DNA of 64,000 nt from Isoetes taiwanensis. Taxonomy: Eukaryota > Streptophyta > Lycopodiopsida > Isoetales > Isoetaceae. Below are positions 46,274 to 59,871 of this stretch, one piece after another (the first letter of the stretch is position 1; each line of letters opens with the position of its first letter). Below the pieces are notes generated by a model that was not told the DNA's origin, did not search any database, and saw only the letters and a program-made list of their open reading frames with translations. Made by a program: the position numbers and the translations under genes. The stretch lies in the NCBI GenBank assembly GCA_021234155.1, contig JAJEKV010000036.1:10431426-10495425 (forward strand), in the 5' to 3' direction.

Positions 46274-46760
46274 AGAGTATCGGATTTCTGTGATTCTTGG
46301 ATCTTTGGAAAGCTTATCCAGAGAGCTTTCCAAAGATATAAGATTCAAGCCTATTGGATAGTATGAAGGCTATGAAAAATACAGATTCACGATTTCGGCC
46401 AGAGAGAGCTCGGCAGAACACTTTTTCCAATATCTCCTCTCCAGAATATCAGATTCAAGCAATCTTTAAAGAGATAGAAAGCTTATCCAGTGAACTTTCC
46501 AGGAACATAAAAATCGAATAATTGGGACAGAAAAAAGGCTGTGAAAAATGCAGATTAGTGATTCTGGCCAGAAAAAGCTCACCATAATGCTTTTTCGCAT
46601 ATCTCCCTCTCAGAATATCGGACTCAGACAATTTTTGGATGGATGAATGAAAAGCTTATTCAATGGGCTTTCCAGTGACATAAATTCAACTATGGTTGGA
46701 AGCAAAAATCATGTGAAAAAATCAGAATGGCAATTTGACCAGATTCAGAGGAAAAAGGGC
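46274..46760. repeat. 169-bp tandem repeat, three copies
   Basis: Units begin at AGA(G/A)TATC(G/A)G at 46,274, 46,443 and 46,612, exactly 169 bases apart. They share AAGCTTATCCAG, CTTTCCA and TGTGAAAAA-CAGA blocks. Confidence 0.85.
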
Positions 46761-46982
46761 CCCGAGAAAAGCTTGAAAGGTTTGATGCTCAAAAACAAGA
46801 ATAGGGCAACGAACAGCTAACTAGGAAAACTAAGAACAAACTAGGGATAAGCAGAAAAGAAACTGATATCAAGAATCAAAGATCCAGCTCAAAGAGAACT
46901 CCGATGGGAATTGAGAGAGAGAACATAGCATATATAGGGGAGAAAGGAGCCAAAAGAGGCCTGAGCCAAATAAGGTGTCCCT

Positions 46983-47003
46983 TTTCCAAGAATGATGGTT
47001 CTA
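46983..47003. repeat. (TCTA)n microsatellite
   Basis: Five copies of TCTA. Confidence 0.7.
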
Positions 47004-47404
47004 TCTATCTATCTATCTATTCATGTTGAATAGAACCATTGCAGAACAATGCACAAATTTACAGTTGAGGATTCAAATGCTTTATGCATGTTATTTTACA
47101 ATGTTGTATTGGAATTTTTTTACTATTATATATTCCGCAAAAAGGTGCAAAAAATTGTTGTTAAAATTGTTCATAACTCAGCAAGTAGGCAATGTGCTAT
47201 TAAAATTCCCATCTGGGCATTTGATGGGCACTTAGTGGTCCATTGAAGGGCACTTAGCGGTCCATTAGGATTAAATGAACCTCCTCACTTTAAACTTTGG
47301 CAATGCAGTTCAAACTTATTGAAAACTCTGGTGTCTGGTATCAATTGAAAGCTAGAGAACCAAATTTCACTGGGATGTCAAACATGGGATTTAAAAAATT
47401 TTAG

Positions 47405-48577
47405 ACCATGTGGAGTTGCCCTGGGCACTGTTGTATGGTCTCCGGCCTTTCCCACATGCATCCCCTTTTCTCACAGGAGTGTTGCGGGCTTGGGATCATG
47501 TGCGTGTGCTCTTCCAGCTAGATTATGCCTCAGTTTATCACCACTCTTCTCCTTTCTTGTGGATTCCTCTACCCCTAGCGACTTGCCCTTGGTCGCCATC
47601 GCATGTGCATGTCGCGGGGCCTTCGCCCGAGGCGAAGCCGCGTGCTCACCTTGGAGGATTGGTATTGGGGTGGTCGGCTAGCTTCATGGGAGTTCTTTCG
47701 GGCTCGCCACCCGAGGGGCGTTGACCGGCTATCACGGGAACACCGGCGGGGGAGTATTCCGCTACACATACCTATAGTCCCTCGTGATGATGTGGTGGTG
47801 CAGTTTTGGAAGGTTCATCCGGATGTTGTGTCTTCTTGCTTTGTGCGGTCTTCTTACCGGTGTTGGCTATTCATGACACACTTGCCCCCTTCGTGCAAGT
47901 GGTCTCTGCGGCTTCCGGGTTCGCGATGACGCCGGTTTGGGCGTGGACATGGAGCTCACTTCCCCACCGAAGGTTAGGATGCTTCGTGGCGTGGTGCATC
48001 GCCAGATCGGGGTGAATGCCCCCGTGAGTCGGTTTAGGCGGGTGTGAGCCCTCTCGCCCTTGTTGTGGCCTTCATCGGAGAGGCCGTGGAGCATTGTGCG
48101 GTTTTATGCCCTCACTTGCAGTGTCGCTTGGGATTGGGTTAGGGCTCGCTTCGGTGAGATTGACTAGCCGCCATTCTTTGCTTCATGTGTATCCTGGTGC
48201 TTGGCCGCTCTTGCGGAAGCAAGCCTTGCATCTGTGCATGGCTTGGTTGGTGTGGCTGATTTGGAAGCGGCGGCGGTTGTGGATCTTTCAGGGGATTCAG
48301 CAGCCTGCAGCCTCTCTGATTCCTCGACTCAGGTACAAGCTTTTTCAAAGCTTTCTGGTGTTCCGGGGAGTAGTAGAGCGGAAGTTTGCCATTTGGCGGG
48401 ACTTCTTGGGTGTTGTAGATGGTGATGGTCGGTTTGTACAGAAGTAGAGTTGCAGTTTTTCTGTGAGTTTGTTGTGGAGTGTCGAGATATCGCTAGTTCT
48501 CCTTCCTCCTCACTTGTTTTGTAACATTACCATTCTTTTAATATATTGATGACACAGTTCTTCAAAAAAAAAAAAAA
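47405..48577 (+). mobile_element. 5'-truncated LINE, second copy of the 43-kb family
   Basis: 1.17 kb ending in an A run (48,563-48,577). Frames encode LPWALLYGLRPFPHASPFL and, near the end, WLVWLIWKRRRLWIFQGI with FAIWRDFLGVVDGDG. It is closely similar to the copy at 43.2-44.2 kb over the shared 1 kb, including the 3' end, and extends further 5'. I could not find a clear target-site duplication. Confidence 0.85.
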
Positions 48578-50145
48578 ACTTTTTTTCCCTCAAGTGGGTG
48601 CTAAGTGGGCACCCTCCTCTAACGGTTTTAAAATCAAGAAAAAGGCAGCTAATTTCCTTCTTCGATGGACTCTTCTCCTCTGCATTCGATCGATCTACCA
48701 GCTCCGACGCACAAAGCAGGACGTGCAGTGCTCTCTTAGTCCTGATGCTACTGTATTTTGGTGTTTAAAGCTTCTAGGGCCTCTAAAAAGGTTGTGGCCA
48801 TGCAACAGCAGCAGGTAAAGGCAACGGGGCATAAAACAAGCACTAGTCTCGTGGGTCTAACAAAGGGTTTTAATTTTATGTTGTTGGATAATGTGAGAAA
48901 ATCCTTCGGATTTGTGCGAATCAGCCTGTGCCGCCATAGCCATTTCCATTTGAGCCTTTTCCAAGAGCTTTGTTTGTTTGCAATAATCCGATAAGTGATC
49001 ACTTTTGCTTTGAGCTCAATGATTCTAATCATTTTTCCCAAATCTGCTTTCACCAACGAACAATTCTTCTCAACCCCAGTAACGCATATCTTAGATTTTA
49101 TTTACGAGCCAACTGCGTTCTACTTCCTGCATTTTCATTTAAGGCTATTCTAAAAAAGGACTCGCCCAAGTACGTTTCTCGATAAGTATACTAACCGGGA
49201 TAATGGTATTTCTAGTTCTTCAAGCACACTCTCATTGTAGTTCATAGCAGGGTTTCTGAATGCTTCAACATATTGCTTGAAAAGGAAGTCTTAGATGGTG
49301 AAGCTTCAAATGAAAGTAATAAGCATTAAACCACGATTTCATTATTTTAAAATTATTCCATCATTTTAAAATGTACAAATAGTAACAACCCGAATTTCAA
49401 CACATGTGGAATTGCATGTAAAATACTTTTTATTATCAACCTTAATTCTAACAAGTCATAACCTACGAGTTAACACTTAGTTAATTACAAGCCTATATTC
49501 CACATAGTGAATTATATGTAACTCATAACATTTATACTTATCATAAGCAATTCATAAGATTTATAGTCATAAGTAATAGAAGCAATCACCCAGGAGTTCT
49601 ATTATCCTTGACTCAACTAATTCTCGTACATTATTTTCCTTTTTCGGCTGTTTTGTCCAATGACAATAAAACTTTATTCTTCACAGAGATTGGAAGCTTT
49701 ATGTTCCTCTTTTTCGGATCAGACTTGCCCTTTCTAGGGTTCCATGAGATAAACACGGAATTAATTTCCATATATTGGGGCGGATCACTTGCATCATACC
49801 TCCGCTGCTTATTGAAACAATCTTTATAGCGTTTTGTTTCAGTAATTGCTCCTTTTCCACTGACTAGGCGCCGCCATTCCACATGCATCTTGTTTCTGTT
49901 AGGGCTATTAACTTCCCTACAAACGCTCGAGATGGTATACCTCAATATTTCTTTCATAGTTACTATAATGCATTCAAGACGTTAGATGTCATATTGCAAA
50001 TATTTACTACTTATGGTTGTTCAGTTTTATTTCTTAGGGGTAATAGAACTTGTAAAGTTTCTCTCTACCTTTGTGCACCCTTTCCATCTTTCCCTTTCTT
50101 GACTCTTGCCCACCACTTTTCATCCCACCACTTGCCCCAAGCCTG

Positions 50146-50179
<34 letters not shown>

Positions 50180-52300
50180 TTGGGCAAAACAAGAAAACCT
50201 CAAATTAACAAGATAGGTATATTTATAGATAGCCATTAAACCCAAAATTTAGGGCCCATCAATCGTAACAAGGTGTTGCCGCACAAAGGGTTGCCTGCAT
50301 GAATGGGCAAAAAATAAAAGGAAAAAAAGGAAGAAAGAAACTGGATGCATCAGAGAAGTGGAATCAAAGAATCATATCATGTATGTGCGAATCTGCAGTT
50401 GGAACATCCAAGGCTGCGTTATGCGGAGTTTTTCGTCGATGCATTATGAATCTATCTTCTTCAATCTGATGAAATGTGTTCATTTTCGATGCATTCTATC
50501 TGTTCGACTACATTCAATATATAGTAAATCTCTATCTGTTATGCTGCAGCTCAGTCTGCTCTTCAAGGAATATCCCACTGAAACTCAATATAAAAAGTAA
50601 GTGGGATTTGGAATCTGCATTTTTGGGTATTATCTCTATACGTCCATAAGAAATATTCTATAGATATTCCTGCTTCTTTTGCCATCTCCACTGTATATCC
50701 AAGATATTCTGCGGATATTCCACCTTTCTCACCATAATTCCTAGGGTATGCCCTTTGGGCAAACCAAAAAGATATAAAATAAAGGAGATATAGTGCTTTC
50801 AATATTACAAAGCACAAGGTAACAACACAACATGTTTCCACCATGGATCAATTAACAACCCATGCTCTTCGTCTTGTGATGCAGAGTATTGATGAAAACA
50901 CATGATGGTTATTGCCGTGTTAACTTCCTCTTGCCACATAGGCACGAAGAAGGTGGTTTGGAATTGACCTCCTTGACCTCAGCCTCTCCAAATTCTCATG
51001 CGGGTCTAATTATGACTTTAATTATAAAATGAAAATTTTACACGTTCAACAAAAAAGAACACGAAGGTTGGGTACAAAAAGCACCACGCCCCTTATTACA
51101 AAAGCACTACATAGGACCATAATCGGAAATAATTCCACTACTATATCCTTTATGGACGGGTTCACATGGGCTTGTCACTCTCCATGTTGCAAAGTTAATA
51201 ATAGCAAATCATGAAAGGGAGTACCTAATGAGTTTAATGAATGGCCTAGACTTTATTAATAACATTCGGGAAACTTTTTGGAGTGCTGGGAAGGAAAATT
51301 TCTTACAAGTTTTAAGCTTACCCATTAATCTAGGATTCTAACCTGCAATTTTTAGAGGACTGCAATTTTTAGAGGACTCCGAAGAGAAACTTTTTTAGAG
51401 GACTACGAAGAGAAACCTTGATTTTAGAGAGGAACTTTTCCTCCTAATTCCATGATGCCTTGCTAAATTTCAGGTCTGGCTAGACAGATGCTATTAAACC
51501 TCGGTATTTCCCAAACCAAGATAACAAGTCCCCACTTTCCCCCTCCCCCAATGTTTTTGTTTTTTTTACTTCCATTGCTCAAAGAGAGGTTCAATGTCAA
51601 TGTTGAGGGAACTTCTAAGAAATTCTCAAAATGTTCCTCAGAGTAGTTCAATATTTCCCTCATGGTGACCACTTTAGGCAATTTGGACAAGAAAATGTCA
51701 AATTAGAGTAAACCATTCTTAAAGACTTTGATAATCAAGTAATGTATAAAGGGAAGGTGCCAACGGAGGAGGGTTACTTAACCCAGCTAGCTCAATCCAA
51801 TAGTAAACTTGCTCATTTCTGCCACATATATATAAACTTCATTCATGCGAGAATTCCTGTTAAAGTTTTATATTAAAGATTCATTACAATATAAAACTAA
51901 GTCTTAAGATAGGCATGCAACATTCCACCGTTTCGTTCATTCATGCATGTATGCCATCTTGTAGATGTTCTTGGCATTCGTACAACAATTAGCCGTCGAT
52001 TTTAGATTCATGTTTACCACGTGGCGACTTTCGTCAGAAGGGCAATAACCATGTGTTAAGTATTTGTTAGAGTTGAGAAAAAGTATAAACTTGAGAGTAA
52101 AAAAAAGTTGAAATTGTTAGATAAGGCCTTAGTTTAAGAGGCATATGTTGGGGAGGGAGGGACCAGAAATTGGCAAACAAAAATATGTTCAAATGTCGAC
52201 CTCCGAGGCGGAAGAACGTTGCCCAAGATTCTCGCCCCGTTTTTCGTAAAAGAAAAAAAAAACACAATTCTAAAATCCAGCATCCCTGTCCTAACAAGCC
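48578..52300. other. intergenic DNA between LINE and DUF707 gene
   Basis: No gene is recognised. Contents include a T run of about 30 bases at 50,149-50,178, which may be the tail of a minus-strand retro-insertion, and a short tandem duplication (TGCAATTTTTAGAGGACT) at about 51,343-51,420. Frames such as 51,463-51,690 (minus) have no domain I know. Confidence 0.4.
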
Positions 52301-52476
52301 ACCGCATAAGTGTAATTTATGCAATCTTCCCACGCGCATCTGACGGCCAAAAAGGGCCCACCCTTACATGGCGCCCATCGACATACCCACCTGTCCACCT
52401 CTCAGCCGTCGATGAAACGTGTCTACAAATTTTAGTTATGCGCGCGCCTACGTCTCCCCGCCAACCTTACCCCTTC

Positions 52477-52485
52477 CTTTTATAT
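52477..52485 (+). promoter_or_regulatory. possible TATA box of the DUF707 gene
   Basis: TTTTATATC sits in a C/T-rich context, and untranslated exons probably lie between it and the first coding exon about 1.2 kb downstream. The assignment is tentative. Confidence 0.3.
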
Positions 52486-53677
52486 CCATTGTTTACTCCC
52501 GAAATATCTGCACTTATAGAGCTGTTAAAAATCATACCGCAGCCAGCCTTAGAGCTTCTTCAAAAACAAGCTTACTTACGCTCTTGAATTTGGAAGTTAT
52601 AGCCTTGTCTTCCGTTTACGCTGCGTGCGCCGGCTTTGTCTCCCGGTTATGGCCCTGTATTATGCTTAGCTTCGAGTTTTGGCATTGCAGAGCTTAACGG
52701 GAGATGGATCGGCGATCCTCCATTTTGGTCCTAATTTCAGGCCATTTCGTGCTCACTTCATCCGTTTCTCGCTCAATATCTGGTGTTCGATCTATTTCTT
52801 CTTTTACAGGCAAGAGAAATGGTTGCTATAACCGGCATTGTTTTACAGATTGAGGCTCAGTTTCGATCCTTTCCTAGTTGCTCCAACGTTTTAATCCATT
52901 GCTCCGATCTACTGCTTTGATAATGTGCATTCTGAAGCTTAGTCGCTACAGTTTGGAGTTGTTTGGATATCATTTCTGAGTTTTGGTAGCAAGAATTTAG
53001 AAGCAGAGGAACTGATTCTGTTTGCCACATGAAAATTCGACAGACAAAAAGTCGATCTGAGCATTGAGAAATCTCTCTGTAAGTCGAGAATATTGCATCA
53101 TTGTTATCGTATTAATGCAAAATTTTGTATAAAGCAATAGAGTCTTTAAGAGTATAGAAAGACGCATGAGAAGAGTGTGCAGCTGGGACCATTTGCGGAT
53201 TAAACTAGCTGGATTGCGGTATGCCTAGGGCTTGTGCTGGAACTGCACTTACTTTTGTCGACTTCAGTCTCAACTTTCAATAATGGCATAAAGTAAATAC
53301 AGCGTTCAATGGGCGATACCCGTGGACCAGTTTGATTTGGGTGTCCAAAGCTAAGATGACAATAGGGAGCCTGCAACCAAAACCAACATGGAGTTCTACC
53401 ATCGCAGAAAATGTAAGCTCTAATAAATTGCACGCTGTGTTTCCAGAGTGTAGATTCTTACATTACACGACCGCGATACGTTTGTTTGATGTTTAGGGAG
53501 TTTGTTCACCTACAAAAAGGCGGAATGCTCTTCCACGCGACAAATCTGCTATCAAAGTGCAGCTTGATAAGGTAGTTGCCTTCCAATTAGCTATGCGGCT
53601 AAGGAAAATCTCCGAACTGTGTTTTGATTTGTTTTGTTTTGTTTTTCTGCGTGTTTCTTGAACTTCTTTGTTTGCAG

Positions 53678-56535
53678 ATGGAAGCAAAACTTCAAGGCGA
53701 TATGAGGGCACATTGGCCTTGTCGCCCAAGATCGATCTTCTTAGTGATACCTATCGTAATGTTTTCGTTGCTTCTCCTCAGCAATGTCCTTGTTGATACG
53801 CCTTCCCATGTAAGTTGCTAATCTATACTTTCCAATTTCATACGCATTGCTTAAGAATTGACCATTAACGTTGCAGCTGCACTGGGGTTGGCAGCTGTCT
53901 AGAGGAATGCTACATTCAGCCTCTTTAAATTGCCAGGTAGACTGTTTAAAGTACTGCATATAACTCGAAATATATCGAACTAAGCATTTTTAACCAGAAA
54001 GCTTCCTTGTTTGCATATGATTATCTTATTTCAAGAAGAAGAAGAAGAAGTAGGACATATGGTTTGCAGGATATATTCTAACATATCCTTGAATTTCCTA
54101 GGCTAGCAGAGATAAGCATGTCTGTGATGGTGATCCTTTACCAAAAGGCATAATTCAGCAAACTTCAGATCTGACTCTTAAGCCATTATGGAACTCTCGA
54201 AAGGCAGAGGTATGTTCATCCTGTCTAGTTGTAGATATCTGAAAGGATCTGAAGGAATTGACAGCAAGTAGTATCTAAAGGGCAAATAATTGTGCAGGAT
54301 AACTTGGATGCTCCAAAAAATTTGCTCGCAATTTCAGTTGGGATAAAGCAAAAGCATTATGTGGACCGCATCATTCAAAAGGTATTAATAGTTAGCTTTC
54401 TGAAACGCATCATCCTTGATGTCATTAACATGCAGATTTCTACATTTTCCAGTTTCCTGCACAGAACTTCAGCATCATTCTCTTCCACTATGATGGAGTG
54501 GTTGATAAATGGAATGAATTTTCATGGAACAAACGTGCAATACACATAGTTGCGATGAATCAAACTAAATGGTCAGTGTGTGTCCTTTCTCAACTGTGAT
54601 TTCATAAGCATGCCACTAGGATTCAGTTTATTTAAATTAATGGAATCGAGCTATATGTGGTTGATGGAATTTCATGGTGTGCAATACACATCGTTGTAGT
54701 GAACCAATGGTCAGGATGTTTCCTTTCATAGTAACCGACCATTCTCGTGTCCTTTCCTCATTCTTCCATTATCTCCTTTTCCGCTGTCTTTGCATTGACC
54801 ATGTGGAATTATAAGCTGATGTATAAAGGTATTGGAATATCTGGATAGGAATGAGAAAGTACTTTTGATAGGTTTATCCTTATACGAGAGGAGAAATTGG
54901 AAACAAGTGGTTGAAAGCAGGATTGAACATGAAAGATGAAAATTGAGGAGGGTTTCAAAGATGAAGTTATAGGGTACTTTCAAATTGAGGAAGTAGGATT
55001 GTTAGAATGATGTTATCTTTATTTCATTTTGCCTGAAACATGCATGACAAGCTAAGAGTGTTCCCAGTTTGGTATTTCTTTCTGTTTTCTCTCTCTTTCT
55101 CTTTCTTTCTTTTTTGGTGCATGTGTTGTTAAGAAACGCTCCTCTTCTTTTCAAGTCTTAACGTTGGATCTATATGGAGGGAGGAATGCTGCCTCTCTCA
55201 TCTTTCGCTATTTTTGACGAAGCTAAAGCTGTAATTGATGCACATGTGTAATGGTAAGATCTTGCAGGTGGTTTGCAAAACGTTTCTTACATCCAGATAT
55301 TGTGGCACAGTATGAATACATCTTCATCTGGGATGAAGACCTTGGAGTCGAGAACTTTGATGCAAATAGGTTATTCCTTTTATCCTTTAATATTTATTTT
55401 TCCATTTTTTATCATGCGCGTTGGCTCATCGTTGAAATTTTAGATACCTTGAGATCATGGAGGAAGAAGGGCTAGAGATTGCACAGCCAGCTCTTGACCC
55501 CGAGCTATCTGACATTCATCATCGTATAACTAGCCGCAATAAGAAAACACGAGTTCACAGGCAAGCCTTCTGTCTTCTTGGTTAAGATCTTATTATCATC
55601 AGCCCTTTCATGTTAGCATAGTTGAAACTGCAGAAGAATGTACAAAACTCGTGGAACTGGTGTATATTGCTTTCCAGATAGCACTGATCCTCCATGCACA
55701 GGGTTAGCTTGTTACCATATTATCCTAGTTAGTCATATGTTTCGAATTAGTTTTAATGATATAATTCTTCAGCTGGGTTGAGGGCATGGCTCCTGTTTTC
55801 ACGCGAGTAGCATGGCGGTGTGCTTGGCGGTTGATTCAGGTAAGAAGATTGAAATATTGCTATTGACAATTTACATTTAGTGCTATGAAGTTTGTCGATC
55901 TGTAACAGTTTTGTTGTCCTTATATGTGCAGAATGATCTTATTCATGGATGGGGCATGGACTTTAAACTTGGTTATTGTGCACAGGTTGGAGGCTTTCTC
56001 TAGTCCTTATAAGCTGGCAATAATTAGTGTCAATAGTAACGATTGAGGTACTGCTACAGGGGGACAGGTCACAACATGTAGGCGTAATAGATAGTGAGTA
56101 CATTGTTCATCGCGGGATACCCTCACTAGGAGGTTCTAAGTCTAAGGTGAACCTAGAAACTATTTTATGCATACTTGTTGATTATATTTTTATTAACTTG
56201 GCTTAAATTTTGTGCAGGTATCTGGCCATGATGCAAGATCAGAGGTTAGGAACTTACACATTCCCCCATTGTCTGCTTTTTCTGTTAACAGTCAGAAAAA
56301 TACAGAACATTAAAGTCCATTACGTCTCAAGCACAATGCAAGATCTAATTAGATAGAATCAAGAGCTACTTTAGATGACCGGACCTTGTGATTTTTGCAG
56401 GTTCGGCGACGTTCATATGCAGAACTAGATATTTTCTCTCAACGATGGCAAAAGGCAGTGAAAGATGATAAGTGTTGGAAGGATCCATATACGCATGGCC
56501 CACATTATGGACAATACAGAGCAGCTAAACACTAA
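53678..56535 (+). CDS. DUF707-family protein, 13 coding exons, complete from the chosen start
   Basis: Coding exons are 53678-53809, 53877-53936, 54102-54209, 54298-54381, 54453-54571, 55268-55369, 55444-55560, 55634-55702, 55773-55839, 55932-55985, 56060-56146, 56218-56244 and 56401-56535, giving 386 residues with consistent phases. One membrane anchor lies near residues 17-38 (SIFLVIPIVMFSLLLLSNVL). The family core follows: LPKGIIQQTSDL, NLLAISVGIKQK, ILFHYDGVVDKW, WWFAKRFLHPDIV, YIFIWDEDLGVENF, DPPCTGWVEGMAPVF, NDLIHGWGMDFKLGYCAQ and SEYIVHRGI. This is the plant DUF707 family, of unknown biochemical function and predicted type II membrane topology. The start Met is the first codon after a splice acceptor. 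An upstream exon (53,497-53,571) is also open in phase, so the N terminus could be longer. The intron at 55,561 uses a GC donor. Confidence 0.9.
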
Positions 56536-56632
56536 ATGAGCTACAGTACGGGCAGTACACAACAACTAAACGCTAAACGAGTCAGGAAGAAAGCAGTGTT
56601 GCAAGAAATTTTGTTACCAAGCTATTCTTTTG

Positions 56633-56638
56633 CAATAA
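56633..56638 (+). terminator. polyadenylation signal of the DUF707 gene
   Basis: AATAAA lies about 100 bases after the stop codon, followed by G/T-rich sequence. Confidence 0.5.
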
Positions 56639-56639
56639 A

Positions 56640-59080
56640 GACCCAGCAGGGGTCCCATTCTTTGTGTTCAGGGCATTAAGATGATGTCTCTGCAAGTGTG
56701 ATTATTGTTGTTTAAAGGTAGTATATACTGAGGTTTGTATATAAATATCAGTATAATTTCTGGCTTCCATTTGATCAGATGTCATGAAGTTTGTAGTAAA
56801 GCCACCTATTTGTTAATGTTATAATAATCCAAGTGTTAAGAATTCCTCCAAATTATGCATTCTGAAGAACATAAAGCCAGGATGAATAGGAGAGAATTAC
56901 TGATACTATGCATGTTAGCAGGCTTCATTTGGTTGGAAGAGTATGTCGAAAAAATTATTTGCACAATCAAGTTATCATTCGTTGCTGATTAGCGAGGCAT
57001 GCCTTGAAACTTGGATGAGGTGACTGACTGATGAATAGTGGCAGACTCCAACAGGCTAGTAATATGCTGCTTCCATGTTTACTTGCCTTTGCATTCTTTT
57101 ACATAAAATAAAGATCTGTAACAGCATTGTAGAGTTTTGGATGGTTGCTAACGCCTTACATGCTTTAGGGCTGATAGATTCTGCAAAGCTATAAGAAGCT
57201 AGGACAGGGAACTTCACTTTGACAAGGAGATTGTGTTGGGTGAACAACGGAATAAAGTAGAAGGAATTTAGTATGGGGAAAACTATTCAAATTCTTTTGA
57301 GTAAAAACGATCAATCGGCCTATTTTTGCCTAAATTCTTCATGTCAGGCCTGGTATAAAAAACTTGTGCATTAGGTCTCTTTCCATAAACAGGAAAATGG
57401 AGCACCTGAGGGCATAAAAAGCATCATGAAGGAGTATGCCATGGTTGATCAATGTGGAGCTTCATGTTCTTGCCTCCAAGTTTTAGGTAGATTATAGACT
57501 GCAAATGAAAGGAAGAATGATATTTAGGTACATCTAGAATGCAAGTGAAAGGAAGAAAGATGTCGATGGCAAGTGCATGCTTTTACTATTGCTGCATTAT
57601 CCATGAGTATAATTGTGGAATTCAAGGACTTAACAACAAGGAGAATACTTGCAAATGGTTGTCGAAATGTTTACTAAGAAAGTATTCTTAGAAATCTAAG
57701 TACTCTTAGTATTCTTACTAAGAAAGTATTCTTAGAAGTTAAAGGAAGGTTGGTGAATTGGGCATCATTTGACTCCCTTTGTCGCTGCCATATGGATGAA
57801 TAAGACCTTTAATTGGGATAGGTGCTGTTCATGTAATCTCAAAGTAATTTTTTATTCCATGTTCTTGATGTATGGGTTTTCTCATGTATGAGTTATAATG
57901 AAAGTAATTAATCTTTTCTAAGAAAAAGAAAAAAAACTAGCAGTAGGGAAGGCTTGGGACAGGGTTTTGGATGGGAAGTTGTGGAAGAGAGTCAACAAAG
58001 GGATAGATGGAACATTGGTTGTTCGTATCTGGTAGCATCTAACTGTTGTTCACATTTGGTGGCTTCTATTGGTAGTATATGTTGGTGTTTGTGTAATAGA
58101 TGTTGATAGAACGTGCTATATTATCCATTCCTAAAATATATTGAAATACACTAGCAATTATGATCTTCATAAATCCTCAGGATTAAGGTACCATTGGAAT
58201 TGAACTTTTTTGGTGGAAAGTTTATTAGTGCTTTTGGCATAGGAGATCTCACTGCAATGCTACTGATATATACACATCTTTTGGTTTGAGATGACAAAAC
58301 AATCGTAGGTCATCTAGAGATGTAGAAGTTTCCGTACCTCAAATTAATGGCAAAAAGTTGCTTAAATATATAATCTCAAACATATAATGGAAATTTGATG
58401 TGTTGGGTGTCTTCTACAAGATAGATGATATGCAAAACATCCAAATGCATAATGCTTTATAAAACTGGTTCAATAAATCAACTTTGAAAAAATCATCCCA
58501 TATAAGGCATGTTTAAAACTTTTGTCTTCTACAGGTTAATCTTCATATTAGTCCTTCACAAGATATAGCAAGTGCATTATCCACCATCATCACCATATAT
58601 CAATTCTTTGATGCATACAAAGCGGCACTTTCAAAATATATCTATATAAATGTCAAACAATAGGGGAGAAAAGACACCTTCTCATGGAATATTTTTAGAT
58701 CAACAAAATAACAATGGGCTTTTTTTGCAACTATCTTCATTGAGTGCATGAATGCCGGTAGAATGCTAAGGCCAAAAGGCTGCTTGAGTCAAAGCTTTCA
58801 TCTCATAGATTGTACCATAGTCAATTATATTTCCAGTATTCCACTAAATGTTTGCAAGATAGGACAAACTATTATTGTGTGGTATTTAGATTGAATTTCT
58901 CTTATCAATTGCTTATAAATAAGAATTACCTTACTCTAGAGAGAAAATGCCATGCACTAGTACCTGGTTGAGTAATTTAGTATTCACAACGAGTAATTGT
59001 AGGTCAAATAGGAATAGGAATTACCTTACTCCCATCAAGAGGAAAGCTATGCACTAGTGCCTAATTGAGTAATTTAGTGA
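56640..59080. other. intergenic DNA downstream of the DUF707 gene
   Basis: No gene. A 21-bp word (ACTAAGAAAGTATTCTTAGA) occurs twice at about 57,674 and 57,718. An A-rich tail at about 57,920-57,940 may end an old retro-insertion. Confidence 0.4.
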
Positions 59081-59087
59081 GCTTACG

Positions 59088-59575
59088 AGCAATTGTGGCC
59101 CAATCCATTAAGCATCTCTGCATACTTTTATTTTGTTATTAGCCAACTATTGCAAATTGGTTACTTCCTGTTATGACACATTTCCTTGTTCTGCTCTTGC
59201 TTTTGCTAGGTCTCAAGTAAAACAAATTGAACAAGGAAGATAATCTTCGTATAGACGTTTGTCACACAAAGGTTTTGCCTAGGATAGTCAGGCTTATCAT
59301 AAGATTCCAGAGAGAGCATGTCTCAGACAGTCTCTCCCTTCTAGACAGGGAGGATACTTATTCTATGGCCTACATAGTGCACTACAAGCAATTGTCGCCC
59401 ACTGGCTCACCCCATTTGGGCATCTTCTAAATCTTTTTCTTTGTTATTACCAACTGTTGCAAAATGTAGCAACATTTTATGTCACCTTTCCTTGTGCTCT
59501 TGCTTTTAATAGGTCTCAAGTAAACTAAATTAAACAAACAGAGCAATCTTTGTACAAACATTTGCCACAAATTGA
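59088..59575. repeat. tandem duplication of about 297 bp
   Basis: 59,088-59,270 and 59,385-59,575 share AGCAATTGT-GCCCA, TTTGTTATTA-CCAACT, CTTGCTTTT-TAGGTCTCAAG and CAAACATTTGCCACA-type words with moderate divergence. No coding is recognised. Confidence 0.65.
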
Positions 59576-59871
59576 TCCCCTAAATTATAGGGGTTTTTAT
59601 AACTTGGTGATATGAATGCTTTTCCATGAATATATCTTTACAAGGATGATCTGAAATCTTTCTTTGAACTTGGGGACTTATATAGCTTGTCAACATGGAA
59701 CAATATTGCCAAGATTACACTACATAATTTTAACAATGTAACATTCTTGACCAGAGATAATCCATTCTTCAATAACGTGATCCAAAATTATTTATGTGAG
59801 AATAATCACAAAATCAAGTGATTTCATTTTATGTGATCTAGACAAACCATGGCTAATATTCTGGCCATATT

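Noticed and set aside
47405-48600. Target-site duplication for the LINE at 47.4 kb
   Set aside because: The A-rich left flank and T/C-rich right flank gave no convincing match.
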